Part shown: one piece after another, positions 28,787 to 37,439 of the stretch
How the letters are laid out: each line of letters opens with the position of its first letter
Position numbering within the stretch: position 1 is the first letter of the stretch
Source of the DNA: Myxococcales bacterium
GTDB taxonomy: Bacteria > Myxococcota_A > Polyangia > Palsa-1104 > JAEUJZ01
NCBI GenBank assembly: GCA_016794505.1
Contig: JAEUJZ010000067.1
Location: forward strand, 124,001 to 188,000
DNA length: 64,000 bases
Reading direction: 5' to 3'
Program-made: the position numbers and the translations under genes
Notes under the pieces: model-generated
Seen by the model: only the letters and a program-made list of their open reading frames with translations
What the model was told of the DNA's origin: nothing
Databases searched by the model: none

Positions 28787-29497
28787 ATGGCACAAGCGTT
28801 GGGCGAGCCACGCGTCATCAAGCGGTACAGCAATCGCAAGCTCTACGACACTCGCGGCAGCCAGTACGTGACGCTAGAGCAGATCGCCGAGATGATCCGC
28901 CAGGGCGAAGAGGTGCGCGTCCTGGACAACAGCAGCAAAGAAGACCTGACCTCGGTCACGCTGGCGCAGATCATCTTTGAAGAAGAGAAGCGTCAGAAGA
29001 GCTTCATTCCGTTGGGGGCCATGCGACAGCTGATCCAGTCCGGCGGCGCGTCGCTGCAAGAGCTGGCCCAGCAAGCACAGGCGCGCGTGCTCAGCGTCTT
29101 TCGTCCGCCGACCCGCGACGCCGCTCGGGATCGCGACGACGCGCTGGCGGCCTGGGATGCACACGAAGGAAGCGGATTTCCACGTATCCCGGACGAACCG
29201 CCAGCGGTAGTCGAACCCAGCCTCGATATGGCCAGCGCAAGCGCCGACGACAGTCGACGTCCTGAGTCGGCGCATCGCGTCCGTGAGCTCTTCGACCGCT
29301 CACAGCAGACGCTGGAGGAGTGGCAGCGACGCGTCGATGAGCGTGTGCGTCACATCGTCGACAGCCTGTCGCCGTTTGCCGCCTTGGAAAAGGAAGTCAT
29401 GCAGCTCAGTCAGCGCGTTTCTGCCTTGGAAAAGCAGCTCCAAGCGCCGACCGCCGCGCCTTCGACCTCTGCCACCACCGACGAAGCGAATCGCTAA
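28787..29497 (+). CDS. PhaR-type polyhydroxyalkanoate synthesis regulator
   Basis: A 236-residue protein. The N-terminal 65 residues (VIKRYSNRKLYDTRGSQYVT, then EMIRQGEEVRVLDN and DLTSVTLAQIIFEEEK) are the PHB/PHA accumulation regulator DNA-binding domain, which controls polyhydroxyalkanoate granule genes. The middle is variable and charged. The C-terminal 60 residues form heptad-like helices (about 165-225) that probably oligomerise. It follows tatA by eight bases and is likely co-transcribed. No PHA synthase or phasin gene is in the window. Confidence 0.85.
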   Translation: MAQALGEPRVIKRYSNRKLYDTRGSQYVTLEQIAEMIRQGEEVRVLDNSSKEDLTSVTLAQIIFEEEKRQKSFIPLGAMRQLIQSGGASLQELAQQAQARVLSVFRPPTRDAARDRDDALAAWDAHEGSGFPRIPDEPPAVVEPSLDMASASADDSRRPESAHRVRELFDRSQQTLEEWQRRVDERVRHIVDSLSPFAALEKEVMQLSQRVSALEKQLQAPTAAPSTSATTDEANR

Positions 29498-29523
29498 CTC
29501 CTGCCCCGCTTGGTCCTGCGATT

Positions 29524-29540
29524 CGTGCCCATCTGGCACG
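29524..29540. terminator. Small hairpin between convergent genes
   Basis: CGTGCC-CATCT-GGCACG forms a perfect six-base-pair stem with a five-base loop in the 50-bp gap between the PhaR-like gene (+) and the glycosyltransferase (-). There is no T-run, so termination is only suggested. Confidence 0.4.
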
Positions 29541-29547
29541 TGCCGAC

Positions 29548-30252
29548 CTATCGACGGACGCGCTGATCGAGCAGCGTATAGATGGCCGAAAAGCCATCGC
29601 GCCACGAGATCTTTTTGCCCTCTTCGCTAGACCGCGGCTTGTATCCGATGGGTAGCTCGACGATCCGCAGCCCCCGCTTGAGGACCTGCGCCGTGATCTC
29701 GGGCTCGATCTCGAAGCGACTGGCGCGCAGCGAAAGCAGCGGCAACACATCGCGGTGAAAGACCTTGTAACAGGTCTCGATATCGGTCAGATGCGATCCA
29801 TAAAGAACGTTGGTCAGCGTCGCCAGCGCGCGGTTGGCAAGATAGAAGGAAAGCTGACCCTTTCGCCCTTCGACCAGCCCCTGCCCCAAGAAGCGCGACC
29901 CGTACACCACATCCGCTTCCCCTCGGATGATGGGCTCTAGCAGCTTGTAGATGTCCGAGGGCTCTAGCTCCAAGTCGGCGTCTTGGATGGTGATGATCTC
30001 GCCCTTGGCCAGCGAAAAGCCGATGCGCACCGACGAGCCCTTGCCGAGATTGACCGGGCTGTGATGCACCGTGATTCCCGGCCGGCCTTCGTACTCGGAA
30101 AGCGCCTCGGAAGTCCCATCGCTGGAGCCGTCATTGACGATGATCAGCTCTTTGTCTAGTTCGAGCCGGCGCACCTTTTCGACGAGAGTGCGCACCGTCG
30201 CTGCTTCATTGAAGACCGGGATGACGATGGAGACTTTCAAGGGCCAAACCAT
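29548..30252 (-). CDS. GT2 glycosyltransferase, dolichyl/undecaprenyl-phosphate sugar synthase type
   Basis: A 234-residue soluble GT-A glycosyltransferase. The nucleotide-sugar fold starts VSIVIPVFNEAATVRTLV, followed by IIVNDGSSDGT, GKGSSVRIGFSLAKGE and the metal-binding QDADLELEP. This matches the DPM1-like group that moves mannose or glucose onto polyprenyl phosphate. No C-terminal TM pair is present. It converges with the PhaR-like gene. Confidence 0.88.
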   Translation of the reverse strand: MVWPLKVSIVIPVFNEAATVRTLVEKVRRLELDKELIIVNDGSSDGTSEALSEYEGRPGITVHHSPVNLGKGSSVRIGFSLAKGEIITIQDADLELEPSDIYKLLEPIIRGEADVVYGSRFLGQGLVEGRKGQLSFYLANRALATLTNVLYGSHLTDIETCYKVFHRDVLPLLSLRASRFEIEPEITAQVLKRGLRIVELPIGYKPRSSEEGKKISWRDGFSAIYTLLDQRVRR

Positions 30253-30353
30253 ACAACACAGCGAGGTCGCAGAGGAACAAGTGAGGCATCGCTACGCTGG
30301 GTCTGACCTGTTCCTCGACGAATCCCACACGCTGCTGCGCAAACTGGCCGGAC

Positions 30354-30566
30354 CTAGTCTAAGTCCAGCACAAGGACGCGCGACCCAGGCGCCGCCGTCC
30401 CCTGCACGCCCTCTCGTTCATCGCTCTCACCGCCGGCAACACGTTCGTAAAGGGGGCGAGGCAGAGGCAGGTGCAAGGTAAGGAACAGCTGACCCTCCCC
30501 CTCCGGCTGCGCCGGATGCCACTGCCCCCGCCTACGGGCCCGCTTCTGGTTGGTCTTACTCGCCAT
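30354..30566 (-). CDS. Small basic hypothetical protein
   Basis: A 70-residue protein with a Lys/Arg-rich start (MASKTNQKRARRRGQW) and a more acidic second half. It is supported mainly by a strong ribosome-binding site (GGAGGGG, six to seven bases before the ATG) and a clean stop. I do not recognise a family. It is flanked by intergenic DNA on both sides. Confidence 0.5.
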   Translation of the reverse strand: MASKTNQKRARRRGQWHPAQPEGEGQLFLTLHLPLPRPLYERVAGGESDEREGVQGTAAPGSRVLVLDLD

Positions 30567-30942
30567 GACAACCCCTCCCTTGCTGGGTTCACCAACGCGA
30601 CCGACATAGGCCGCGTGTACATCGCGAAGAAAATTGCTGCTCTACGTCACGATATCACTTCCGCTGCGCTCGTCGCTACCAGTTTCTCGGCCCGTCCTCG
30701 AAGCAGCACAGGTCCCGTCCCCGCTTTCTTGGCGGACTCTTTTTTCGCGGGCCATTGGGGATCCATCGGACTTGGCAGCGCCTCTTTGGACAGACGAATG
30801 GACGCAGCGCGACCGCTTGCTGTTCGGTCGTGCGCTCAGGAAGGCCGCACAGTACACAGGCCGTCTGACAATCCCCTCTTCCGCTGCCCGCCCCGCAGGC
30901 CCCGATGCCGCATCGATTCAGGCGCTGCCCAGCGATCTGGAT
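30567..30942. other. Gene-free stretch of 376 bp
   Basis: I found no convincing gene here. An open frame on the plus strand from 30634 continues far into the antisense of the SctQ-like gene, and its start has no ribosome-binding site. The region must hold the promoter of the small gene at 30354-30566. No clear repeat or hairpin was seen. Confidence 0.5.
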
Positions 30943-32061
30943 CTAGCTGACGATCTCGGTGATGCGTACGCCGATCTCGCCCTCGACATCGACGAGCTCA
31001 CCGCGAGCCAAGACCCGCCCCCCTGCGGTCAAGTCCACCGGACCAGCCAGTGGCCTTCCGACAGGCAGCACCGTTCCCGGCCGCAGCTCAAGGACTTCTC
31101 TGGCGCTCAGCGTGACGCGGCCGATCTCACAGGTGATCTGCACGGGAAGCTCGCGCAGCAGGGCTTCGCTCACCGCGTCCCCTGTCTCAGAAACTGCAAC
31201 TGGCTCGTCGCTTTGCTGGTCGGCCATGGCCTGAGCTCGCAAGTAAAAGGACCCTATCACGGTCACGCCGGCCCCGTCGAGATGCCCAGGGAAGACGCCG
31301 CCGCCCAAGCGCAGCCATACCGGTCCGCCGGTCACCGGACGCGGCCCAAAGTGATCCAGCAGGACGACATCCTCAACCGACAGATTCAAGACATCCTGGC
31401 TGCGCAAGAAGCCATAGCCCGCTTCCAAGATCAGCCGGGTCGACGTGTCCGCCAAGCGATCGCGCCCGCGCCACAGCGCCTGCAGCAGGCTCGGGGGCCT
31501 CGCCGGGGGGGCGGCAACGCGCAGGCTCGACGAGGTCACCACTCGGGCCCAGCCCGCAACCGAGCCCACGCGCACTCCTGCGTCCAGAACCAGCGGCGAG
31601 CGAAGCTGCGGATCGGCCAGCAGCAGCGTGCGTGCGTTTTCGTCGATCGACGCCACCTGCGCCCCAGCCCCGTACAGCGCCGACTGCAGGAGCTCTGCCA
31701 AGCGCTGGGCATCGCCGATCCCGAGCGTTTTGCACAGAGCAGCATCGACCGAAAGAACGAAGCGGGGTGCGCTGGCCGCCACCCGGCTAACCTCGACGAG
31801 CAGCGCGGACTTTAGCAGCGCCGGCACGCGCTCGATTCTGACCAGATAGGGCGCCTGCGCATCGATCTGCAGCGGGCCTCCCAGGGCTTGCTCTAGTGCG
31901 GCGCGGCCTTCGTCCGTCGAGACTCGGGCGACCCCCAGCAGGGTCACGATGTGTTCCCACAGCACCTGCGCTAGCTCGACCTGTACCCGCAAGAGGCGCG
32001 GCAGGGCATCCAGCGGATAGGGCCGCACACGTGGCGCGCGAGGCACCGCCGTCGTCGTCAT
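30943..32061 (-). CDS. SctQ/FliM-FliN-like SpoA-domain protein
   Basis: A 372-residue protein. The C-terminal segment (about 300-370) reads as a SpoA domain: LLRELPVQITCEIGRVTLSA, ELRPGTVLPVGRPL, then VDLTAGGRVLARGELVDVEG and a closing VRITEI. This is the signature of SctQ/YscQ and FliN C-ring proteins. A second, weaker SpoA-like region (about 205-275, with VLLDHFGPRP and a Gly-rich strand) supports the SctQ two-SpoA layout. The N-terminal half is less conserved. Its ATG overlaps the pgpA stop by four bases. No other type III secretion or flagellar gene is in the window. Confidence 0.75.
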   Translation of the reverse strand: MTTTAVPRAPRVRPYPLDALPRLLRVQVELAQVLWEHIVTLLGVARVSTDEGRAALEQALGGPLQIDAQAPYLVRIERVPALLKSALLVEVSRVAASAPRFVLSVDAALCKTLGIGDAQRLAELLQSALYGAGAQVASIDENARTLLLADPQLRSPLVLDAGVRVGSVAGWARVVTSSSLRVAAPPARPPSLLQALWRGRDRLADTSTRLILEAGYGFLRSQDVLNLSVEDVVLLDHFGPRPVTGGPVWLRLGGGVFPGHLDGAGVTVIGSFYLRAQAMADQQSDEPVAVSETGDAVSEALLRELPVQITCEIGRVTLSAREVLELRPGTVLPVGRPLAGPVDLTAGGRVLARGELVDVEGEIGVRITEIVS

Positions 32062-32561
32062 GGGCTCGCCCAGCCTGGCACGGCAAAGGGCAGGCGCCCC
32101 GGCTGCATCAGCCACAGCAAGCCCGCAGCCAGCGCACCGGCCGCCAGGTCATCGGCCATGACGCCAAAGCCGCCCTTGACTCGACGGTCCAAGATGCGCA
32201 CGGGACCTGGCTTCCAGATGTCGAACAGCCGAAACAACAAGAAGCCCAGGATCAGGTTGCCGGGAGTACGCGGCACCAGCGACAACGTCACCAAGATACC
32301 GGCCACTTCGTCGATGACGATGCGCTGGTTGTCGTGGCGTCCCGTGGCTTGGCAGTACTGCTCGGCGGCCCACGTCCCCAGCGCGGTGACCCCAGCGATG
32401 GCGAGAGCCATGGCCAGCCGTCCCTGCGTCATCAGCGCATAGGCCAAGGGCAACGCAGCCAGCGATCCGACGGTGCCGGGAGCGATGGGTGAGTGCCCGG
32501 TAAAGAAAAAAGTCGCAATGATCGCAGGCAAAAACGGAGGCGAGCGTGACTCGGAGCTCAT
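32058..32561 (-). CDS. pgpA: Phosphatidylglycerophosphatase A
   Basis: A 167-residue inner-membrane phosphatase that dephosphorylates phosphatidylglycerol phosphate in phospholipid synthesis. Family landmarks are TGHSPIAPGTVGSLAALPL near the N-terminus, RIVIDEVAGI, FRLFDIWKPGPVR and GGFGVMADDLAAG, together with three to four hydrophobic helices. It overlaps lipA upstream and the SctQ-like gene downstream by four bases each (ATGA), so the three are translationally coupled. Confidence 0.9.
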   Translation of the reverse strand: MSSESRSPPFLPAIIATFFFTGHSPIAPGTVGSLAALPLAYALMTQGRLAMALAIAGVTALGTWAAEQYCQATGRHDNQRIVIDEVAGILVTLSLVPRTPGNLILGFLLFRLFDIWKPGPVRILDRRVKGGFGVMADDLAAGALAAGLLWLMQPGRLPFAVPGWASP

Positions 32562-33562
32562 GCGTTCACATCGGATGCAAGGCCCAGCCTGGAATCCAAA
32601 GCGCGACCCCGCAAGCTGCGGATGATTTCGACTTGGCCGTCGGCGTGATAACTGCTTCGCACCAGCGGGCCCGACTCGACATGCGGGATGCCCAGCGCCA
32701 GCGCGTCTTGGCGCAGCTCGGCAAACTCGTCGGGATGCAGGTAGCGACTGATCGGCAGGTGCGAGCGGGAGGGCGCAAGATACTGTCCCAGCGTGACGAT
32801 GTCGCAGCCCAGCCCGGCAAGCTCGCGCAAGACCTCGCGCACTTCGCTCAGCTCTTCCCCCAGGCCCAGCATCAAGCCGGTCTTGACGACGGCGCCGCGG
32901 CGCTTGGCATGAGCCAACACGGCATAGCTTCGCGGATAACTGGCCTGCACACGCACCTGACGCGACAGACGCGGCACCGTTTCAAGGTTGTGTGCCAAGA
33001 CGTCGGGCCCGGCATCGACGACGGTATCGACATCCTGCGTGCGACCTTTGAAGTCCCCCACCAGCACTTCCAGTGTCATGTCCGGGCAGTGAGCGCGCAC
33101 CTGTCGGATCGTCTCGGCCCAGTGTGCAGCGCCACCGTCGGGCAGGTCGTCGCGGTCGACACAGGTGATGACGGTATGCCGCAGGCCCAAGCTGGCCAGC
33201 GTCTCGCCAACCCGGCGCGGCTCGTCGGGATCGGGAGGCAGCGGGCGCCCCGTCGGGACATCGCAGAACTTGCACGACCGCGTGCAGATCTCGCCGAGGA
33301 TCATGATGGTCAGGGCGCGTCGGCTCCAGCACTCGCCGATGTTCGGACAGCTCGCGGACTCGCAGACGGTATGCAGCTTCTGACCATGGACCAGCGAGCG
33401 CACCTCAAAGAACGTCTTTCCCGACGGTAAGCGCGACTTGATCCAGGCAGGGTGGCGGGCCTTCGGCGGGGTCGTCTCCGAAGGGGAAGAAAGAGCGTCG
33501 ACCCTTGGGGCGCCAGAGCCCACGACCGGCAAGTGGCGTCGCTCGCCAGAAGAAAAACGCAT
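32558..33562 (-). CDS. lipA: Lipoyl synthase
   Basis: A 334-residue radical-SAM enzyme that inserts sulphur into octanoyl-E2/H-protein. Both cluster motifs are intact: auxiliary CX4CX5C (C67, C72, C78) and radical-SAM CX3CX2C (C93, C97, C100). HPAWIK, GECW, the LEVLVGDFKG stretch and HNLETVPRL are also typical. The first 30 residues are variable. It is first in the overlapping lipA-pgpA-sctQ-like set and diverges from the FKBP gene across 132 bp. Confidence 0.95.
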   Translation of the reverse strand: MRFSSGERRHLPVVGSGAPRVDALSSPSETTPPKARHPAWIKSRLPSGKTFFEVRSLVHGQKLHTVCESASCPNIGECWSRRALTIMILGEICTRSCKFCDVPTGRPLPPDPDEPRRVGETLASLGLRHTVITCVDRDDLPDGGAAHWAETIRQVRAHCPDMTLEVLVGDFKGRTQDVDTVVDAGPDVLAHNLETVPRLSRQVRVQASYPRSYAVLAHAKRRGAVVKTGLMLGLGEELSEVREVLRELAGLGCDIVTLGQYLAPSRSHLPISRYLHPDEFAELRQDALALGIPHVESGPLVRSSYHADGQVEIIRSLRGRALDSRLGLASDVNA

Positions 33563-33694
33563 GCTCCTTGTTTATCACAGCGCGTATCCCAGAGACACTC
33601 GGCGCAGGCAGCCGGCGCGCAAGAACCAAGCTCTGAATTTGCCGAGGGAAAAAAGCCTCTTCCCGAGGCACGGTGGGCAGCATAGAGTCTGACT

Positions 33695-34249
33695 ATGCGC
33701 TTGAAGCTCCCTGTTTCGTGCCTGTCTTTCGCCTTGGCTGCGTCGCTGTTGGCCACTCCGACGGATGTGCGGGCCGACGACAAGGCTGCTGCCCCGGCCG
33801 CGCCCGTGATGCCCAAGATCCCCGCGCCGGCCGATGTCGGCAAGCCGCCCGCCGACGCTGAAAAGGCGGCGTCGGGTCTCGTGACCAAAGTGCTGCAGAA
33901 AGGCAGCGGCAGCGAACACCCCAACGAATCGCACCTCGTCGAGGTGAACTATGTCGGCTGGCAGCAGCGCGATGGCTTCATGTTCGACACGTCGCAAAAG
34001 CGCGGCACAACCGCCAAGTTCCCGCTCAAGCTCTTGATCAAGGGCTGGCGCGAGGGCCTCAAGCTGATGGTGGCGGGTGAAAAACGGCGCATGTGGATCC
34101 CTGCCGATATGGCGTACGGCAATGAGCCCCGCGGTCCCGGCAAGGCCTATGGCGATCTGTGCTTTGACGTCGAGCTTGTGGCCATTCACCCCGGCGAACC
34201 CGAGGCACAAGAGCCCGCAAAGCCCAGCAAGAAAAAGAAGGCGCGCTAG
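33695..34249 (+). CDS. Secreted FKBP-type peptidyl-prolyl isomerase
   Basis: A 184-residue protein. A signal peptide (MRLKLPVSCLSFALAAS, then cleavage after about VRA) is followed by an Ala/Pro-rich spacer. A single FKBP domain covers about 60-170: VEVNYVGWQ, GFMFDTS, FPLKLLIKGWREGL, AGEKRRMWIPADMAYG and CFDVELVAI. The tail is Lys-rich. It probably folds proteins in the periplasm or at the outer membrane. The phosphodiesterase gene starts 12 bp after its stop. Confidence 0.9.
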   Translation: MRLKLPVSCLSFALAASLLATPTDVRADDKAAAPAAPVMPKIPAPADVGKPPADAEKAASGLVTKVLQKGSGSEHPNESHLVEVNYVGWQQRDGFMFDTSQKRGTTAKFPLKLLIKGWREGLKLMVAGEKRRMWIPADMAYGNEPRGPGKAYGDLCFDVELVAIHPGEPEAQEPAKPSKKKKAR

Positions 34250-34261
34250 CCCACGCTCGCA

Positions 34262-35110
34262 ATGTCCAGCCCACGCTTCCTTTCCGCACTTCCTCGACCC
34301 TTGGTACTTGGCCACCGCGGATCGTCGGCCGCGTATCCCGAAAACACGCTTTTGGCGTTTCGCCAAGCACTCGCCGAGGGTGCAGATGGCGTCGAGATGG
34401 ATGTGATGATGTGTGCCTCGGGTGAACCGGTGGTGGTTCACGACGATGATCTCGGCCGAGTCACAGGCGGCAAAGAAGGCAGCGGTCTCGACGTACGCAC
34501 GTCGAGCCTGAGCGAAATCCAGCGTCACGATGTCGGACGCGGCGAGCGGGTGCCGACGCTGGTTCAGGTGCTCGCGGCCCTGGGCGAGGATGCGCTCATC
34601 AACATCGAGCTCAAGTCGCGCGATGTAAAGACGGCCTCGGACTACATCGGACTTGTGCAGGACGATGGCCTGGCGCGGGCCGTTGCCGAGATCTTGCGCC
34701 GTGGCCGCCGTCCTGCCGGCTCGACGCTGGTCTCCTCCTTCGATCCCTTTCAGCTCGTGCGGTTTGCGCGGGTCGCTGCCGATCTGTTGCCGCAGTTGCC
34801 CCTAGCCTTCTTGTTTCACCGACAGCAGATTCGACCGCTGCGCGAGGCCTGGCCGGCTTCGCTGCTGCCGCTGCGCGCCGTACACCCCGATGCGGCGCTG
34901 GTCGATGCGGTGTCCTTGCGGCGCTGGCGAGCGCAGCGCTACTTCGTGCATACCTGGACAGTCGATGAGCCAAGCGAGATCGCGGCTCTGACTGCTCTGG
35001 GCGTCGACGCCATCATTACCAACACTCCGGCCGTGGCCCGTACGCAGGTGGGTGCGATCGTACGAAGCCACCGAAAAGCACCCATCGCCCCCGACCCCCT
35101 TTCACCTTGA
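34262..35110 (+). CDS. Glycerophosphodiester phosphodiesterase
   Basis: A 282-residue GDPD-family TIM-barrel enzyme that splits glycerophosphodiesters into glycerol-3-phosphate and alcohol. The HRG motif of LVLGHRGSSAAYPENT, the metal-binding EMDV and VVHDDDLGRVT, INIELKS and HTWTVDEP near the end are all present. No signal peptide is seen, so it is likely cytoplasmic. It is between FKBP and a sensor kinase; its stop overlaps the kinase TTG start. Confidence 0.92.
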   Translation: MSSPRFLSALPRPLVLGHRGSSAAYPENTLLAFRQALAEGADGVEMDVMMCASGEPVVVHDDDLGRVTGGKEGSGLDVRTSSLSEIQRHDVGRGERVPTLVQVLAALGEDALINIELKSRDVKTASDYIGLVQDDGLARAVAEILRRGRRPAGSTLVSSFDPFQLVRFARVAADLLPQLPLAFLFHRQQIRPLREAWPASLLPLRAVHPDAALVDAVSLRRWRAQRYFVHTWTVDEPSEIAALTALGVDAIITNTPAVARTQVGAIVRSHRKAPIAPDPLSP

Positions 35111-36840
35111 GTCTTCGCACCAAACTCGTCGGTCTGCTTTCGGTGCTGTTGCTGCTGGTCCTGGTGACCAGCACGCTGGCCGGTCGCTACCTGATGAATG
35201 GGCGCGTCACGACGCACATGCGCGCCGAGGCCGAAGCGACGGCCCGCGATCTGGCAGTCAGCTTGGAAGAGTATCTGAAGCGCGAGCGCTCAGACGACGA
35301 GGTCAAGGCCCGCTTGGAAGAGTGGCGCGGCCGGCACCGCATCTTTGACCTGTCGCTGCTCATCGACAACGAGATCGGTGAGCCGCTGCAGATCGTCCTG
35401 CCGCAGAGCGGTGGCGTCGAGATCTCGCACCCCGAGCGCACGCGCTCAGGTGGCAAAGCCAAGCCCGAGCGGGCCGTGCAGTACGACGCACGTCGCGCGC
35501 TCTGGGACCATGGCGAGACCACGCGCCCGCCCACATCGCGTCTGAGCGAACCGCAGTGGCGCCTGCCCTGGCGCAGTACATCGACTCGCTGGGGACAGGT
35601 TTTTCCGACGCAGCCGCAGGCCCAAAGGCGCAGCCGCGACATTCGCACCAGCCAAGACCCATCGGCGTGCGAGCGCTGCTTTACCGCCGTGGTCGATCTC
35701 GATCTGGCCGGCCTGCAGCGAGGCCGCCTGCGCGTCACAGTCCCCACCGATCGCTATGAGCAGGTATTGAGCGATCAGCTGCGCATCTCGGTCCTGACGG
35801 CTCTGGCCGCGCTGTCCGTGCTGCTTCTAACCACAGCCTGGATCGTCAACCGCGTCGTCGCCAAGCCCGTGTCCGATCTGGCTCTGGCCATGCGCGAGGT
35901 CGAGCAAGGCAACCTGCAGCGTCGCGTGGTGACGACTCGCAATGACGAAGTCGGTGGGCTCGGCCGTGGCTTCAACGCCATGCTCGATCGCCTGGCCGAG
36001 GCCGACGAAGCCATCCGCGCCCTAAACAGCCGACTTGCCGACGACATTGCGGCAGCGACGCGCGATCTGCAGCGCAAAAACGAAGCGCTGCAGCAGCTGA
36101 ACCAGCTTTTGTTAAGCGTGCAGCGCGAGCTTGGAGACAAAGAACGCCTCGCGGCGCTGGGACAGCTGGCGGCGCAGCTTGCGCACGAGATCGGAACTCC
36201 GCTCGCGGCCGTCTCAGCCCACCTGCAGCTTGCAACGTATGGCCAGAACTTGCCCAAGGCGGTCAGCGAGCGCCTGCAGGTGGCAAGCAGCGAGCTCGAT
36301 CGCGTCTCGCAGATTATTCGCGACTACTTAGATCACACGCGCGCAGCCAAGCCCACGCTCGAACCAGCCGAGCTTCGTCGCGTCATCGAAGAGGCGGTGC
36401 GCGTCACGACTTCGGCCACGCGACGGGCTGGCGTGCGCATCGTCATCGACGTCGACCCCGAGCTGAACGAAGTGCGAACCGATCCTGGGCTCTTGCGTCA
36501 GGTGCTGATCAACCTGCTCAATAACGCCCTTGATGCCACCCAAGCCGCGCGTGGTTCCGGGACGACGCCGTTGGGCCGCATCGTCGTCTCGGCTCGCGCT
36601 TCGGGCGAAAAAGGGCAGGTCGACTTGGCCGTCACCGACGAGGGCATTGGCATTGCAGGCGAAGACCTGACGCGCATCTTCGAGCCGTTTTACACGACCA
36701 AGGGCCGCGGGCGTGGCACCGGACTAGGCCTATCGATCTGCCGCGAGCTGGTCCGCTCACTCGGTGGCAAGATTCGCGTCGACAGCACGCCGGGCAAAGG
36801 CTCAACCTTTGCCGTTACGCTGCCGCGCCTCGCCGCCTAG
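35107..36840 (+). CDS. Sensor histidine kinase
   Basis: A 577-residue membrane kinase that starts with TTG, overlapping the upstream stop as TTGA. TM1 is about 7-27, a long periplasmic region about 30-220 (with a CERC pair at 188-191), TM2 about 226-248, HAMP about 249-300 and a coiled coil about 300-345. HisKA has phospho-acceptor H360 in LAHEIGTPLAAV. HATPase motifs are NLLNNALDA, DEGIGI and GTGLGLSI. The HEIGTPL form is typical of kinases paired with NtrC-type regulators, but no response regulator is adjacent, so it is an orphan here. Confidence 0.92.
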   Translation: MSLRTKLVGLLSVLLLLVLVTSTLAGRYLMNGRVTTHMRAEAEATARDLAVSLEEYLKRERSDDEVKARLEEWRGRHRIFDLSLLIDNEIGEPLQIVLPQSGGVEISHPERTRSGGKAKPERAVQYDARRALWDHGETTRPPTSRLSEPQWRLPWRSTSTRWGQVFPTQPQAQRRSRDIRTSQDPSACERCFTAVVDLDLAGLQRGRLRVTVPTDRYEQVLSDQLRISVLTALAALSVLLLTTAWIVNRVVAKPVSDLALAMREVEQGNLQRRVVTTRNDEVGGLGRGFNAMLDRLAEADEAIRALNSRLADDIAAATRDLQRKNEALQQLNQLLLSVQRELGDKERLAALGQLAAQLAHEIGTPLAAVSAHLQLATYGQNLPKAVSERLQVASSELDRVSQIIRDYLDHTRAAKPTLEPAELRRVIEEAVRVTTSATRRAGVRIVIDVDPELNEVRTDPGLLRQVLINLLNNALDATQAARGSGTTPLGRIVVSARASGEKGQVDLAVTDEGIGIAGEDLTRIFEPFYTTKGRGRGTGLGLSICRELVRSLGGKIRVDSTPGKGSTFAVTLPRLAA

Positions 36841-37004
36841 TCCCCACGCATGCGCACGAAGGATCCGGCATAGATGCTGCGCATCAGGCGTTATGGTCGG
36901 CGAAGTGGTTCCGGGTATACTCAGCCTGTATCTAAAAGCTCTGCACGAAGCCCCGCATACACACGCGTCGCCTCGACGGAGAACGTTGGTGAGGAGGAAG
37001 TAAA

Positions 37005-37439
37005 ATGGGTCGAGCTCTTTTGGGTCTGCTCAAAGGCCTAATTGTCGGAGGCGGCTTGGGCTACGGCCTGCTCAAGCTGGGAAATCCAGACAATGTGCTG
37101 GTGTATATCGTCTGCGGTCTCGTCGGAGCGGTGGTGGGCGTGCTGTGCGGCCGTCCGCCATGGCGGGCCGAGACCTTCTGGACCCCCATCATCAAGATGG
37201 TCTTCGGCTTTGGCGTCGGAGCTGGCCTCTACGCGCTCGGCCATCGCTATGTGCCGAACCTGTATGTCAGCGTGCAGGGCTTCGCCGATTCCGTGCCGCT
37301 GCGCTCGGGAGCAGTCCTGGCCACCGCCATCGGCGCCCTGTACGGACTGTTTGTCGAGGTCGATGATGGGGGCGGCGCTCCCCCAGCGCCCAAGCGCAAG
37401 GCCCTGCCAAGCGCCGACCTCAGCGATTTAGATCCGTAA
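37005..37439 (+). CDS. Small membrane protein of unknown function
   Basis: A 144-residue protein with four predicted hydrophobic segments (about 5-24, 29-48, 63-83 and 98-117) and a short Pro/Lys-rich cytoplasmic tail. GAGGAGG lies about nine bases upstream of the ATG, a strong start. A TATACT box lies about 85 bases upstream. The last 20 bases overlap the end of the convergent tlpA-like gene. I do not recognise a family. Confidence 0.75.
   Translation: MGRALLGLLKGLIVGGGLGYGLLKLGNPDNVLVYIVCGLVGAVVGVLCGRPPWRAETFWTPIIKMVFGFGVGAGLYALGHRYVPNLYVSVQGFADSVPLRSGAVLATAIGALYGLFVEVDDGGGAPPAPKRKALPSADLSDLDP

Noticed and set aside
30634..31815. Plus-strand frame starting in the 30.57-30.94 kb gap
   Set aside because: Most of it is antisense to the SctQ-like gene and no ribosome-binding site precedes it. 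Only its first 100 codons look protein-like, which is not enough.
36916..36921. TATACT box upstream of the small membrane protein
   Set aside because: No acceptable -35 hexamer was found at 16-18 bp, so I did not list it as a promoter.
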